Shown piece after piece: positions 43,915 to 53,481 of a stretch of 64,000 bases of DNA. A program made the position numbers and the translations under genes. Source of the stretch: Cognatishimia sp. MH4019 (GTDB lineage: Bacteria > Pseudomonadota > Alphaproteobacteria > Rhodobacterales > Rhodobacteraceae); the NCBI RefSeq assembly GCF_020177595.1, contig NZ_JAHTBL010000006.1:62001-126000 (forward strand). The letters run 5' to 3'. How positions within the stretch are numbered: position 1 is the first letter of the stretch; every line of letters begins with the position of its first letter. The notes below the pieces were generated by a model. It was not told where the DNA came from. It saw only the letters and a list, made by a program, of their open reading frames with translations, and did not search any database.

Positions 43915-45093
43915 ATGAGCGATTGGAAACCCCGGACCAAAGCGGTTCATGACGGGACACGTCGCAGCCAATATGGCGAGTTGAGCGAGGCGATTTTCCT
44001 CACCCAGGGCTTTCACTACCCAACGGCAGAGGACGCCGAAGCGCGGTTCCTCAAAGCAGGCGAGGACGAGTTCGTTTACGCTCGTTACGGAAACCCCACC
44101 GTGCGCATGTTTGAAGAGCGCATCGCGTCCCTTGAGGGCTGCGAAGACGGGTTTGCGACGGCCAGCGGCATGGCTGCTGTCAACGGCGCCTTGGTGTCGA
44201 TGCTGAAAGCAGGCGATCACGTGGTCGCGGCGCGGGCGCTTTTCGGCTCATGCCTTTACATCCTCGAAGAAATCTTGCCGCGCTACGGGGTTGAGGTCAC
44301 GTTGATCGACGGCACCGATCTTGATGCTTGGAAAGGCGCGATCCGTTCCGACACGACGGCTGTGTTCTTCGAGTCGATCTCCAATCCCACGCTGGAAGTC
44401 ATTGATATCAAATTCGTTTGCGATCTGGCCCATGCGGTTGGCGCCACGGTGATCATCGACAATGTCTTCTCCACCCCTGTCTATTCCCGCGCGGTGGAGC
44501 TAGGGGCCGATGTCATCATCTACTCCACTACCAAGCATATCGACGGACAGGGCCGTGCGCTGGGCGGCGTGATCCTTGGCAGTCGTGACTTCATCCGCGG
44601 CACGGTCGAGCCTTACATGAAGCACACGGGCGGCTCGATGAGCCCGTTCACGGCGTGGATGATGCTCAAAGGGTTGGAAACGCTTGACCTGCGCGTCCGC
44701 GCGCAGACCGCCTCGGCGCATGCGCTCGCCGAAGCTCTTGACGGCAACCCTAAACTGGCACGCGTGATCTATCCGCATCTGGCGTCTCATGCGCAATATG
44801 ACCTTGCCAAAGCGCAGATGGCGGCAGGTGGCACAATCCTGTCGATTGATGTGAAAGGCGGGCGAGATCCGGCTTTCCGGCTGCTGAATGCACTCGAAAT
44901 CTTCTCGATTTCGAACAATCTGGGAGATGCCAAATCTATCGTGACGCCGCCGGCCGCCACGACGCATCAGCGCCTTCCGCAAGAGCAAAAGGACCTGCTC
45001 GGTATCACTCCCGGCCTGATCCGCATCTCGGTAGGTTTGGAAGACACCCAGGACCTCATCGCAGACCTCACCCAAGCGCTGGAGGTCGCTTGA
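43915..45093 (+). CDS. metZ: O-succinylhomoserine sulfhydrylase
   Basis: The 392-residue PLP enzyme of the Cys/Met metabolism family makes homocysteine from O-succinylhomoserine and sulfide. Family landmarks are YARYGNPTVRMFEERIA, ATASGMAAV, IIDNVFSTPVYSRAVELGADVIIYSTTKHIDGQGR (with the PLP Lys) and the C-terminal ITPGLIRISVGLED. The ATG at 43915 has AAGGAG ahead. It is under the SAM-II riboswitch. A GNAT gene starts three bases after its stop. Confidence 0.95.
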   Translation: MSDWKPRTKAVHDGTRRSQYGELSEAIFLTQGFHYPTAEDAEARFLKAGEDEFVYARYGNPTVRMFEERIASLEGCEDGFATASGMAAVNGALVSMLKAGDHVVAARALFGSCLYILEEILPRYGVEVTLIDGTDLDAWKGAIRSDTTAVFFESISNPTLEVIDIKFVCDLAHAVGATVIIDNVFSTPVYSRAVELGADVIIYSTTKHIDGQGRALGGVILGSRDFIRGTVEPYMKHTGGSMSPFTAWMMLKGLETLDLRVRAQTASAHALAEALDGNPKLARVIYPHLASHAQYDLAKAQMAAGGTILSIDVKGGRDPAFRLLNALEIFSISNNLGDAKSIVTPPAATTHQRLPQEQKDLLGITPGLIRISVGLEDTQDLIADLTQALEVA

Positions 45094-45096
45094 GCC

Positions 45097-45558
45097 ATGT
45101 GGGTCCGCAGATACAAGCCGGGCGACGCCGCCGCCTGCGCCATGCTGTTTTACCGCGCGGTGCATGAGGGGGCGTCCGGCGCCTACACGGCAGAGCAACG
45201 CGACGCCTGGGCCAAGCAGGTTCCAGATACCGAATATTGGCACAAGCGCTTGTCAAATGACGTCTGTTTCGTGGCCGAACGGAACGGCGCTGTCGCCGGT
45301 TTCATGACGCTTGAACCGGACGGCCATGTGGGGCTGACCTATGTCGCGCCCGAGGAAATGGGCAAAGGCACGGCGGCTGCCCTATATGCGGCTCTGCTCA
45401 ATGAGGCAGCGGTCAAGCGCTTGAAATCGCTGACAACAGAGGCCAGCCACCTTGCCAGACCGTTCTTCGAGAAGTTCGGCTGGAAGGTCGTGACACCGCA
45501 GCAGGTCGAACGGCACGGTGTCCTGATCCCCAATTACAAAATGCGCTGCGATCTTTGA
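45097..45558 (+). CDS. GNAT family N-acetyltransferase
   Basis: The 153-residue protein has the GNAT fold: N-terminal 'RRYKPGDAAACAMLFYRAVHE', central strand 'VAGFMTLEPDGHVGLTYVAPEEMGKGTAAALYAALL' containing the acetyl-CoA loop (EEMGKGTA), and C-terminal 'FFEKFGWKVV'. It is the second gene of the metZ unit (three bases apart) and so is likely under the same riboswitch. Substrate unknown. Confidence 0.85.
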   Translation: MWVRRYKPGDAAACAMLFYRAVHEGASGAYTAEQRDAWAKQVPDTEYWHKRLSNDVCFVAERNGAVAGFMTLEPDGHVGLTYVAPEEMGKGTAAALYAALLNEAAVKRLKSLTTEASHLARPFFEKFGWKVVTPQQVERHGVLIPNYKMRCDL

Positions 45559-45664
45559 TCCGATCCCCCCGCGCGCCCGTAATAAGATGCGTACTGGTTG
45601 AAACACACCGTGTTGGTTCCCTATATGTTTGGGGCTGGCCCGCACCCAAAGGGGGGAAATTGCC

Positions 45665-46768
45665 ATGAATATCCATTCCACTGATCTTGACCGTAACCCA
45701 AGCCGTGAAGAGGCCGAAGCGGCCCTCGCGCTGCTGCGCCGTTGGGCCGTCGACGCTGGTGAGACCGAGGTCAAAACCCTCGATCCGCTCGTGGCACGGC
45801 TGATCCCGGGCGCCGAAATGTCGAACTATCCGGCACTTGCCCGTGCCTACCCCGAAGATTTTACCGTCGATGCCGCCTACAAGGCCTCAATGCCTGATCT
45901 GCAGAATGGCCCGACCTCGCTTATCCGCGGGGCGAAGCAGCAAATCCAGCATGTGGGGATTTCCAATTTCCGCCTGCCGATCTCTTTCAAGACCCGCGAC
46001 AACGGCCCTCTGACGCTGGAAACCTCCGTCACTGGCACCGTGTCCCTTGAGGCTGAAAAGAAGGGCATCAACATGTCGCGCATCATGCGCACCTTCTACC
46101 GCCGGGCTGAAGAGACGTTCTCTTTCGAGGTGATCGAAGCCGCCTTGGACGACTACAAAACCGATCTGGAGAGCTTCGACGCCCGCATCCAGATGCGCCT
46201 GTCCTTCCCGGTGAAAGTCGACAGCCTGCGCTCTGGCCTGTCGGGCTATCAATACTATGACATTGCGCTCGAATTGGTCGAACAGAACGGCGTGCGCAAG
46301 AAGATCGTGCATCTGGACTACGTCTATTCCAGCACCTGCCCATGCTCGCTGGAACTCAGCGAACATGCCCGCCAGATGCGCGGTCAGCTAGCCACACCGC
46401 ATTCGCAACGCTCTGTTGCGCGTATCTCGGTCGTGTTGGACCCCGATGCGCCAACACTCTGGTTTGAAGACCTGATCGAGCTGTGCCGCGCCGCCGTGCC
46501 AACCGAGACGCAAGTGATGGTCAAACGCGAAGACGAACAGGCTTTTGCCGAACTGAACGCAGCTAACCCGATCTTCGTCGAGGACGCGGCACGCTCATTT
46601 TGCAAACAGCTGCAAAACGACGCCCGTATCGGTGACTTCCGCGTGATCGCCAGTCATCAGGAAAGTCTGCACAGTCACGACGCGGTGTCCGTGCTGACCG
46701 AAGGCGCTACCTTCGCCTCTGACAGCCTTGATCCCAAACTGTTCAATACGCTCTTCCACGTCGGCTAG
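45665..46768 (+). CDS. folE2: GTP cyclohydrolase FolE2
   Basis: The 367-residue type IB GTP cyclohydrolase makes dihydroneopterin triphosphate, the first step of folate synthesis. It has the tunnel-fold signature phrases 'VGISNFRLPISF', the catalytic-region STCPCSLELSEH (Cys and His near 225-236) and 'QVMVKREDEQAFAELNAANPIFVEDAAR'. I use the ATG at 45665 (MNIHSTDLD), preceded by AAAGGGGGG. FolE2 is a metal-flexible substitute for FolE1 in many bacteria; I see no clear Zur site upstream. folB and folP lie 14 kb downstream. Confidence 0.94.
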   Translation: MNIHSTDLDRNPSREEAEAALALLRRWAVDAGETEVKTLDPLVARLIPGAEMSNYPALARAYPEDFTVDAAYKASMPDLQNGPTSLIRGAKQQIQHVGISNFRLPISFKTRDNGPLTLETSVTGTVSLEAEKKGINMSRIMRTFYRRAEETFSFEVIEAALDDYKTDLESFDARIQMRLSFPVKVDSLRSGLSGYQYYDIALELVEQNGVRKKIVHLDYVYSSTCPCSLELSEHARQMRGQLATPHSQRSVARISVVLDPDAPTLWFEDLIELCRAAVPTETQVMVKREDEQAFAELNAANPIFVEDAARSFCKQLQNDARIGDFRVIASHQESLHSHDAVSVLTEGATFASDSLDPKLFNTLFHVG

Positions 46769-46773
46769 GCCTT

Positions 46774-46824
46774 CATCTTTGCCCAAGTACTCTAGGGGGG
46801 TCAGGGGGGACAACGTCCCCCCTG
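46774..46824 (+). repeat. Post-gene repeat module with GGGGGGAC/GTCCCCCC hairpin, copy 2
   Basis: The lead CTTTGCCCAAGTACTCTAGG is followed by GGGGTC and a perfect CAGGGGGGAC-AAC-GTCCCCCCTG hairpin (46802-46824), directly after folE2. The lead is nearly the same as that at 40456-40475. Confidence 0.65.
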
Positions 46825-46831
46825 CCTTCGT

Positions 46832-48127
46832 TTATGCAGACTGAAACCAGCCCAACCGCCGGAAAATCAGCCAATCCAGCGCAAGCGCCACGATTAACGA
46901 CAGTCCCATCAGCGGCAGCAAGATCATCAGCGCGATGACCAAAGGGATCATGCCGGTGCCAAGTGCTGCGTCGGGGGCCGCAGGCACGCCCAAAGACCCA
47001 GCAGGCCGCCGCATCCACCATGCGACAAAGCCCGACACCGAAAGCACGACACCCAGTGCCGCCGCCAGCGTGTTCTGCGCCAGATTGAGCCAGCCATAAA
47101 GCTCGCCTTGGTGGAACGAGATGCCCAGCGACACCCCTTGCGCCAGCGCCGGGTTCTTCTCGAAATCATGCCGTTTCAGCACCGCACCACTATATTGATC
47201 CACGATCAGCTCGGTCTGCTCGAACCTGTTTTTACTGGCCGAGCGCACCCAATAGGCGCCCCCAGCACCTTTTGCAGGACGCATTTCAAGCGGGTAGACC
47301 AGCCCTTCGCTGCGCGCGACTTCAAAGACTTCCGCATAAGCGACCGGAAACCCTTCCGAGGTGGTCGAGCCTGGTACATCGCCGCCAAAGCGCAGGCTCT
47401 TTGACTTGGTGCCGGTCTGCTCCTGCACATAGCTCAGACCGCCGCCCCAGACATCCGTCCAAGGCAGGCCAGTGACAATGATCGGTACGATCAGGATCGT
47501 CGCCAGAAACCCGGTGAACAAATGCGTTTCCCGCCAGAAAGATCGGCCCGACCCACCGGGCAGCCGGAAGACCTGCCCCCATGTGCGCTGTCCGCGCGGC
47601 CACCACAGGTAAATCCCTGTGACGAACATCACGATGGCCCAATGGGCGGCAAGTTCGACGAATTTCGTACCGAAATCCCCCAGCAGAAGCTCTCCGTGGA
47701 ATTTGCGAAGCAGGCGCATCGCGGTTTCATCCCGCGGCACTGTGGCCAAAACTTCCGCCGTATAAGGATCAACCCACGCCAAGGAGCGCACGTTCTCAGC
47801 ATCGTTGAACTCAATCAGGGTCGAGCGTGCGGGGTCGCCATAAACTGTCACCCCGCGCAGCCGGGTCACACCCGCGGCGTCTTCCACAGCGGCGACTTGC
47901 GCCTCGTAAGACATCCGAGCGTCTTGCACAGTGACAGACATGCGGTCGGCGTAAAGCCAAGCCTCGATCTGTGGTTTATAAAGGTAAATGCCTCCGGTAA
48001 GCGAAAGCATGGCCAGAAACGGCAACACGTAAAGCGACGCCAAAAAGTGCCATTTCCAGATAAGTCGATAAAATGCGCCGCCGGTCGTGCTCGACCGCGC
48101 AGCCGCCGGAGCGGTTGAATCCGTCAT
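46832..48127 (-). CDS. PepSY-associated membrane protein
   Basis: The 431-residue protein has four transmembrane helices, the first 'WHFLASLYVLPFLAMLSLTGGIYLY' and another 'HWAIVMFVTGIYLWWPRG', with two periplasmic PepSY-type regions between them. This is the PepSY_TM architecture found near iron or copper uptake genes and in reductase-like systems. The ATG at 48127 is chosen because it precedes the conserved N-terminus. A small exported-type gene of DUF2946-like look is 40 bases upstream on the same strand, so they form a pair. Confidence 0.85.
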   Translation of the reverse strand: MTDSTAPAAARSSTTGGAFYRLIWKWHFLASLYVLPFLAMLSLTGGIYLYKPQIEAWLYADRMSVTVQDARMSYEAQVAAVEDAAGVTRLRGVTVYGDPARSTLIEFNDAENVRSLAWVDPYTAEVLATVPRDETAMRLLRKFHGELLLGDFGTKFVELAAHWAIVMFVTGIYLWWPRGQRTWGQVFRLPGGSGRSFWRETHLFTGFLATILIVPIIVTGLPWTDVWGGGLSYVQEQTGTKSKSLRFGGDVPGSTTSEGFPVAYAEVFEVARSEGLVYPLEMRPAKGAGGAYWVRSASKNRFEQTELIVDQYSGAVLKRHDFEKNPALAQGVSLGISFHQGELYGWLNLAQNTLAAALGVVLSVSGFVAWWMRRPAGSLGVPAAPDAALGTGMIPLVIALMILLPLMGLSLIVALALDWLIFRRLGWFQSA

Positions 48128-48167
48128 GATGTATCCTGTCGTTAGGTTTGGTTTGAAAGAAAGGTCT

Positions 48168-48560
48168 TCAAACCACGACAGGTGGCGCGCGACTGGGCGC
48201 AGGTCTCTGCAAGACAGACCGCAAGGGCTGCCGGTTTTCATGCTGGATGAAACGGTCTTGGTGGTCGCGGGCCAATTGCTGCCAGAACTGCGGCGCGCGC
48301 AGGGCGACAGGTGGCACATCGGCACTCAGACAGGGTGCGCTGTCAGTGGCGACCTGTTCGATGGGGTTGCCCTCTGCATCCACGAGGATCGTCACCATAT
48401 CGGCGCCTGTGCAGATCACATAGCTCTGAACACCGGGCAGAAAGCCAACCACAGCTGCGGAGACTTTGGGCCAGATCAGGCCCAGTGTCAGGCACAGCAC
48501 CAAAAGCCCGCGCAAGACGAAGGCAACAGATACGCGGTTTAGGGTAGCAAGGTCACTCAT
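48168..48560 (-). CDS. Small membrane/periplasmic protein, DUF2946-like
   Basis: The 130-residue product has one N-terminal helix (VAFVLRGLLVLCLTLGLIW), then a segment 'YVICTGADMVTILVDAEGNPIE' and 'SAPCLSADVP', a pattern that recalls DUF2946 proteins with two Cys near a signal-anchor. The family assignment is tentative. It precedes the PepSY membrane gene, and the pair is typical of metal-uptake neighbourhoods, though no TonB-dependent receptor is seen here. I use the ATG at 48560. Confidence 0.6.
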   Translation of the reverse strand: MSDLATLNRVSVAFVLRGLLVLCLTLGLIWPKVSAAVVGFLPGVQSYVICTGADMVTILVDAEGNPIEQVATDSAPCLSADVPPVALRAPQFWQQLARDHQDRFIQHENRQPLRSVLQRPAPSRAPPVVV

Positions 48561-48723
48561 GACAGATTTGCTTAACGGCCTGACTTCATGCGTCGATATT
48601 GCGACGTGCAACGTCTTACGGTATTTCTAACGCCACGGAAAGCTCTGCCCGGCGGTGATACATTCATTTTGTAGGTCGGTGCTAAGGGTCATTGTAAAAC
48701 AATATTTTAGATCAGGAGTTACT

Positions 48724-49074
48724 ATGCAAAACTGGATCAAACGGAGCCTCGTCATTGGCGCAACCTCTCTTGCACTGGCCGGCTGCATGGACGGCGCAAG
48801 CACCGGCACGACAACCGCAAGCATGAGCACATCCGACACGATGATGTCGCGGGCCGAGACTTTGGCTGCGCGCGGATCGGTCACCTCTGCTCAACTGACC
48901 GAGGCATTCGAAACTGGCGTGCAAACCCAGGCGGTTCAAGACACCGAAGCCGGAACCAATTTTGCAAATAGCTGCAATCGGTTGAAATCGACGACCGACA
49001 ACTCAGCGGGTCTGAATGCGCTTGGTGCGGACGCGTCTTTGACCTTTGCCAGATGTGCCGGCTTTTTCAGCTAA
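48724..49074 (+). CDS. Small lipoprotein of unknown function
   Basis: The 116-residue product has a lipoprotein signal (MQNWIKRSLVIGATSLALAGC, Cys21), a Ser/Thr/Met-rich linker and a helical C-terminal part with two Cys (NSCNRLK, FARCAGFF). AGGAG precedes the ATG at 48724 at good distance. A short inverted repeat ATTGT-AAA-ACAAT (48691-48703) in the promoter region is a possible operator. It is divergent from the PepSY pair and followed by trkH. Function not recognised. Confidence 0.7.
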   Translation: MQNWIKRSLVIGATSLALAGCMDGASTGTTTASMSTSDTMMSRAETLAARGSVTSAQLTEAFETGVQTQAVQDTEAGTNFANSCNRLKSTTDNSAGLNALGADASLTFARCAGFFS

Positions 49075-49176
49075 GCCAAACAGCAGCCCCCGGCGGTTCA
49101 CGCGTATACAACATCATCAGGGTGACATAAGCACCTCTGCTTGACAGCGTATGCCCTGCGGGCCAAGCCTGCACAG

Positions 49177-50622
49177 ATGTTTGACCTGCGTCCCGTCGGA
49201 TACGTGATCGGCCTGTTGGTGGCCTGCCTCGGCGTGACGATGCTGGCGCCGCTTGTTGCTGATCTGATTGCCGGAAACGGCCATTGGCCTGCCTTTCTGG
49301 AAAGCGCGATCATCACCACCTTCACCGGGGGGCTGGTCGCGCTGTCATGCCAGAACGGTGTGAAGGAAGGCCTTACGATCCAGCAAACCTTCCTGCTGAC
49401 CACCGGTGTCTGGCTGACACTTCCACTATTCGGCGCGCTGCCCTTCATCTTCGGCGCGACCGAGGCGCGCTTCATCGACGCCTTCTTCGAGGCGATGTCC
49501 GGCCTCACAACCACCGGAGCCACGGTTTTTGCAGGCCTTGATGCGCTGCCCGACGGGCTGCTCCTTTGGCGCGGTATTCTGCAATGGCTGGGCGGCATCG
49601 GCATCATCGTTGTCGCGATGGTGTTCCTGCCGGAACTGCGCGTTGGTGGTATGCAGATCTTCCGCTCGGAAGGCTTCGATACATTTGGCAAAATCCTGCC
49701 CCGCGCGACGGAAATCTCGTCTCGCATCTCGGTGATCTATATCGGCATCACTTTGATGTGCGGCATCGCATATATGACCACCGGCGTCGGTGCGCTGGAT
49801 GCGATTGTCCACGCGATGACCACGGTTTCCACGGGCGGTTTTTCGACCTTCGACGCCTCTTTCGGTGCCATGCCCCCCGCTGCCGAATATGTCGCCGCGC
49901 TCTTTATGATCGCGGCCGCGCTGCCATTCGTGCGCTACGTGCAGCTGATCTCCGGCGCGCCCGAGGCGCTTTGGAAAGACAGCCAGATCAAGACCTTCCT
50001 GACAATCATCGTTGTGCTTGCGGGCGCGCTGAGCGTCTGGCTTTTCATCAGCGTCGGTGGTTCCGAAATCGCCTTCCGCAAGGCGCTGTTCAACACCGTG
50101 TCGATCCTGACCGGGACTGGCTATGCCAGCGCGGATTATATGCAATGGGGCAGCTTTCCGGTCATGGTCTTCTTCCTGATGGGCCTGATTGGCGGCTGCG
50201 CGGGCTCCACCTCCTGCTCGATCAAGGTGTTCCGCTACCAATTGCTTTTCGCGTCAATCCGCGCGCAGGTGCGCAAAATCCACTCGCCGCATGGACTTTT
50301 TGAACCGCGCTACCAAGGCCGCGCGGTCTCCGAGGATGTGCTGAGCTCTGTGATGTCGTTCTTCATGCTCTTTATCGTGACCCTGGGGGTGACGGCTGTC
50401 GCGCTAGGTCTGACGGGCCTCGACTTCATCACCTCTGTCTCTGGAGCGTCTGCCGCGCTTGCCAATATTGGCCCAGGTCTAGGCGATATCATCGGCCCCG
50501 CCGGAAATTACGGCGCGCTCAATGATGCCGCCAAATGGATCCTCGCCATTGCGATGCTGATCGGGAGGCTCGAGCTGATGGCCGTCTTCGCCATCCTCAC
50601 GGTCGCCTTCTGGCGGGGGTAG
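49177..50622 (+). CDS. trkH: TrkH family potassium uptake protein
   Basis: The 481-residue channel-like membrane subunit of the Trk/Ktr K+ uptake system has four repeats of M1-P-M2 with filter-like sequences: SGLTTTGATVF (first), TTVSTGGFSTFDAS (second), SILTGTGYAS (third) and ASAALANIGPGLGD (fourth). Ten or more helices are visible. I start at the ATG at 49177 (MFDLRPVGYVIGLLV); a TTG at 49141 is in frame but unsupported. No trkA gene is adjacent, so its RCK partner must lie elsewhere. Confidence 0.92.
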   Translation: MFDLRPVGYVIGLLVACLGVTMLAPLVADLIAGNGHWPAFLESAIITTFTGGLVALSCQNGVKEGLTIQQTFLLTTGVWLTLPLFGALPFIFGATEARFIDAFFEAMSGLTTTGATVFAGLDALPDGLLLWRGILQWLGGIGIIVVAMVFLPELRVGGMQIFRSEGFDTFGKILPRATEISSRISVIYIGITLMCGIAYMTTGVGALDAIVHAMTTVSTGGFSTFDASFGAMPPAAEYVAALFMIAAALPFVRYVQLISGAPEALWKDSQIKTFLTIIVVLAGALSVWLFISVGGSEIAFRKALFNTVSILTGTGYASADYMQWGSFPVMVFFLMGLIGGCAGSTSCSIKVFRYQLLFASIRAQVRKIHSPHGLFEPRYQGRAVSEDVLSSVMSFFMLFIVTLGVTAVALGLTGLDFITSVSGASAALANIGPGLGDIIGPAGNYGALNDAAKWILAIAMLIGRLELMAVFAILTVAFWRG

Positions 50623-50624
50623 CT

Positions 50625-52388
50625 CTAGTCCCAGCAGCTGACCAGAACGGTCATGCCCATGCCAATCTCGGTCAGGTCTTCGGGCGCTTTCACGGCCACG
50701 GCGTCGGTCGCGGAATAGCTGACACCAGCCTGGTCCAGCACAGCCTTGATCGTCGCGGCATCGGCCGAGAAGCTAACCTCGGCTGGCAATTGCCGGTCGC
50801 CTTCCGGGCGCGGCAAAAGCATCCCCAACACGGTGCCAGCGCCGTCGATCACTGGACCACCCGCATCACCGGGCAGCGTGCTCAACGCCAGACGGTCCAA
50901 CGTTTCCTCACCGTTCAGCCCGCGAATATCGGCCAGTTTACCGAAAGTCAGCGTGGGCGCACCCAACGCGCCCCCATAGGGGTAGCCCGCGACGGCCACA
51001 TCCGACTGCAAACGCGGCACGGATTGCTGGAACGCGGCGACCTGCGCAGGCGCCAAAGGCTCTGACGGGGTCAGCACCGCGACATTGCTTGCGCTATCCG
51101 CAGCCGCCAGTTCCGCCTCATACAGCTCATCCAGCGTGATCCGTGCGCAGGATCCCAGATTATCGCCCGATGTCACCACCGCGCCGTCATCGCTTACATA
51201 AAAGCCCGAGCGCACAGACACCGGCTTGCGGATTTCCAGACCTGCAATCAGATCAGGCGCTTGTCCCGCACCTGTGTCACCCAGACCAGGGTCCAGAACG
51301 CCCTCAACCGGCTGAAAGCTCGCTTTCATCTCGTCCAGAATACGCGTGCGGCGCTCTTCATCGCCCGCAGGCCAGATCAGCGTGAAGCCCTTGATCTGCC
51401 CATTGCGCAGCTCGGCTTTGGTGTAGCTGACAATCTCGTCATTCTCGCCTTGCAGCTCAAAGCTGGAGTTCCTCCGCTCGCGCGGGCCGTCCAGCGGGAC
51501 AATCTCAAGCGTCTGCATAATGTCATAGAGACCAAAAAGCGTGTCCTGATCGCCTGCCTGCGAGATCAGCAATACTCGCGCATCGATATCCCCCGATGCG
51601 TCATATTGAACGAAAGGCGGCTCGTAACGGCCAAATTCCACCACGCCCAAAGGCAGTGTCATCTCGATCCCGGCCGCCTCGTCACGCAGACTTGCCAGCC
51701 CCATGCCATCAAGCACTGCGTTATAGGCCTCAAGCAACGCCACGCGTTGAAGGGTGGTCAGAACGCCCGTTGGCTCATAGCCGTTTTGCTCTTGCCACAG
51801 CGCCATCGCACCGCGCGTGCCGCGCCCGAAAGAGCCGTCAATCGCCGCGTTATAGGTGCCAGCCCATTTCAAAGCGACCTGCAAGGCCTCTCGGTCGGGC
51901 CGCGACAGCAACCGCTCGCTCTGCCGCGCCTCGCGCAGGGTCTCGTCTGGTGCAATAACCGGCTCAGGCTCGGCCACGACAACCGGCGCTTCCGGTTCGG
52001 GCGCGACAAGGGCCGTCTCTGCTTCTGGCAAGGGCGCAATGGGCTGGACAGGCCGCACCGCACTACCGCCTATCGGCCAGATCTGACGCGCGAAATTGCC
52101 ACCCAAAGCCACGAAACTATCCCGAGGGATCAGCCCGTCGCGCCGCAGCGTCCGTAACAACTGCGCCGCATCATCAGGCGCATAAGGCCCCAGCGCTACG
52201 GCGTGCCAACCGCTATCAAGCGTAAAGCCGTTCACATTGGGCAAGTTGCGAGAGTAATCCCGAAGCCGTTCTTGTGCCTCGGCCAGCGTCGGCTGCGCTT
52301 CGATCTGAACCCAAACCTGCGCGTCTTGCGCAGATATTTGCGTTGCCAAAACACCTGCCACAACCAACCCCGTGAAATACGCCCGCAT
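50625..52388 (-). CDS. Exported SPOR/peptidoglycan-binding protein with trypsin-like fold lacking the catalytic triad
   Basis: This 587-residue envelope protein has a signal peptide (MRAYFTGLVVAGVLATQISAQ). A SPOR-like region (about 24-95) is followed by a Pro/Glu linker (110-150), a peptidoglycan-binding-1-like domain (about 160-225) and a middle region (240-365). A trypsin-like domain makes up the C-terminus (about 392-560). In that domain the expected His, Asp and Ser are Asp409 (VVTSGDN), Asn435 (SNVAVL) and Ala509 (GDAGGP). It should therefore be proteolytically inactive and act as a binding or structural protein. It is convergent with trkH, two bases away. Confidence 0.85.
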   Translation of the reverse strand: MRAYFTGLVVAGVLATQISAQDAQVWVQIEAQPTLAEAQERLRDYSRNLPNVNGFTLDSGWHAVALGPYAPDDAAQLLRTLRRDGLIPRDSFVALGGNFARQIWPIGGSAVRPVQPIAPLPEAETALVAPEPEAPVVVAEPEPVIAPDETLREARQSERLLSRPDREALQVALKWAGTYNAAIDGSFGRGTRGAMALWQEQNGYEPTGVLTTLQRVALLEAYNAVLDGMGLASLRDEAAGIEMTLPLGVVEFGRYEPPFVQYDASGDIDARVLLISQAGDQDTLFGLYDIMQTLEIVPLDGPRERRNSSFELQGENDEIVSYTKAELRNGQIKGFTLIWPAGDEERRTRILDEMKASFQPVEGVLDPGLGDTGAGQAPDLIAGLEIRKPVSVRSGFYVSDDGAVVTSGDNLGSCARITLDELYEAELAAADSASNVAVLTPSEPLAPAQVAAFQQSVPRLQSDVAVAGYPYGGALGAPTLTFGKLADIRGLNGEETLDRLALSTLPGDAGGPVIDGAGTVLGMLLPRPEGDRQLPAEVSFSADAATIKAVLDQAGVSYSATDAVAVKAPEDLTEIGMGMTVLVSCWD

Positions 52389-52551
52389 GATCCTGCTGCA
52401 CCCCTGTCAAAATATCTTGGCCGCTATTGAACGTATAATAGCGCAAAGTGCCAGAGCCGCTGGTCATTTTCACGTGTATTTATGCGCGTCGCTTCATTGA
52501 CGCCCTTGCCGCGCCCGCCTAGTAAGATCACGCTTTTCCAAAGGGCTTGTC

Positions 52552-53481
52552 ATGGCATCCGAAACGACAACACCGCGCTCCTTCCAAGAGATCATTTTGC
52601 GCCTTCAGGCCTACTGGGCTTCGAAAGGCTGCGCGATGCTGCAACCTTATGACATGGAAGTGGGCGCGGGCACGTTCCACCCGGCGACGACGCTGCGCGC
52701 GCTGGGCTCCAAGGACTGGACCGCCGCTTACGTGCAGCCCTCCCGCCGCCCGACCGATGGCCGCTATGGTGACAGCCCCAACCGCTGGCAGCACTACTAC
52801 CAGTATCAGGTTATCATCAAACCCAGCCCGCCCGATCTGCAGGACCTCTACCTCGGCTCGCTCGAGGCCATCGGTATCGACATGAAGATGCACGACATCC
52901 GCTTTGTCGAAGACGATTGGGAAAGCCCCACGCTGGGTGCATGGGGCCTCGGCTGGGAAGTCTGGTGCGACGGTATGGAAGTGTCGCAGTTCACCTATTT
53001 CCAGCAGGTCGGCGGCCATGATTGCCACCCTGTGTCCGGCGAACTCACCTACGGTCTCGAACGCCTCGCCATGTATGTGCTGGGCCATGATGACGGCAAC
53101 GAAATGCCCTTCAACGACCCGCAATCGCCGATCCCGCTGACCTATGGCGATGTCTTCCGCGAGGCCGAAGCGCAATACGCCCGCTGGAACTTCGACGTGG
53201 CCGATACCGACACGCTGCTGCAGCACTTCAAGGACGCCGAAGCCGAATGCGCGCGCATCCTCGCTGAGCCTGCCGATGACCCCAAAACAGGCCGCCGCAT
53301 CGTCATGGCCCAACCCGCCTATGATCAATGCATCAAGGCGTCTCACGTCTTCAACCTGCTGGATGCACGCGGCGTGATCTCGGTCACCGAACGCCAGGCC
53401 TATATCGGCCGCGTCCGCGCGCTCGCCAAAGCCTGCGCGGACGCTTTCGTGCAAACCGACGCCGGAGGCTACGCCGCATGA
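52552..53481 (+). CDS. glyQ: Glycine-tRNA ligase alpha subunit
   Basis: The 309-residue catalytic subunit of the heterotetrameric GlyRS has the family motifs [38 protein letters not shown] and [18 protein letters not shown]. The alpha subunit's class II core is complete. The stop overlaps the next ATG by four bases (ATGA). Confidence 0.97.
   Translation: MASETTTPRSFQEIILRLQAYWASKGCAMLQPYDMEVGAGTFHPATTLRALGSKDWTAAYVQPSRRPTDGRYGDSPNRWQHYYQYQVIIKPSPPDLQDLYLGSLEAIGIDMKMHDIRFVEDDWESPTLGAWGLGWEVWCDGMEVSQFTYFQQVGGHDCHPVSGELTYGLERLAMYVLGHDDGNEMPFNDPQSPIPLTYGDVFREAEAQYARWNFDVADTDTLLQHFKDAEAECARILAEPADDPKTGRRIVMAQPAYDQCIKASHVFNLLDARGVISVTERQAYIGRVRALAKACADAFVQTDAGGYAA

Noticed and set aside
45559-45664. 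Zur operator before folE2
   Set aside because: FolE2 is often zinc-regulated, but I see no clear GTTATnnTATAAC-type palindrome in the upstream 106 bases.
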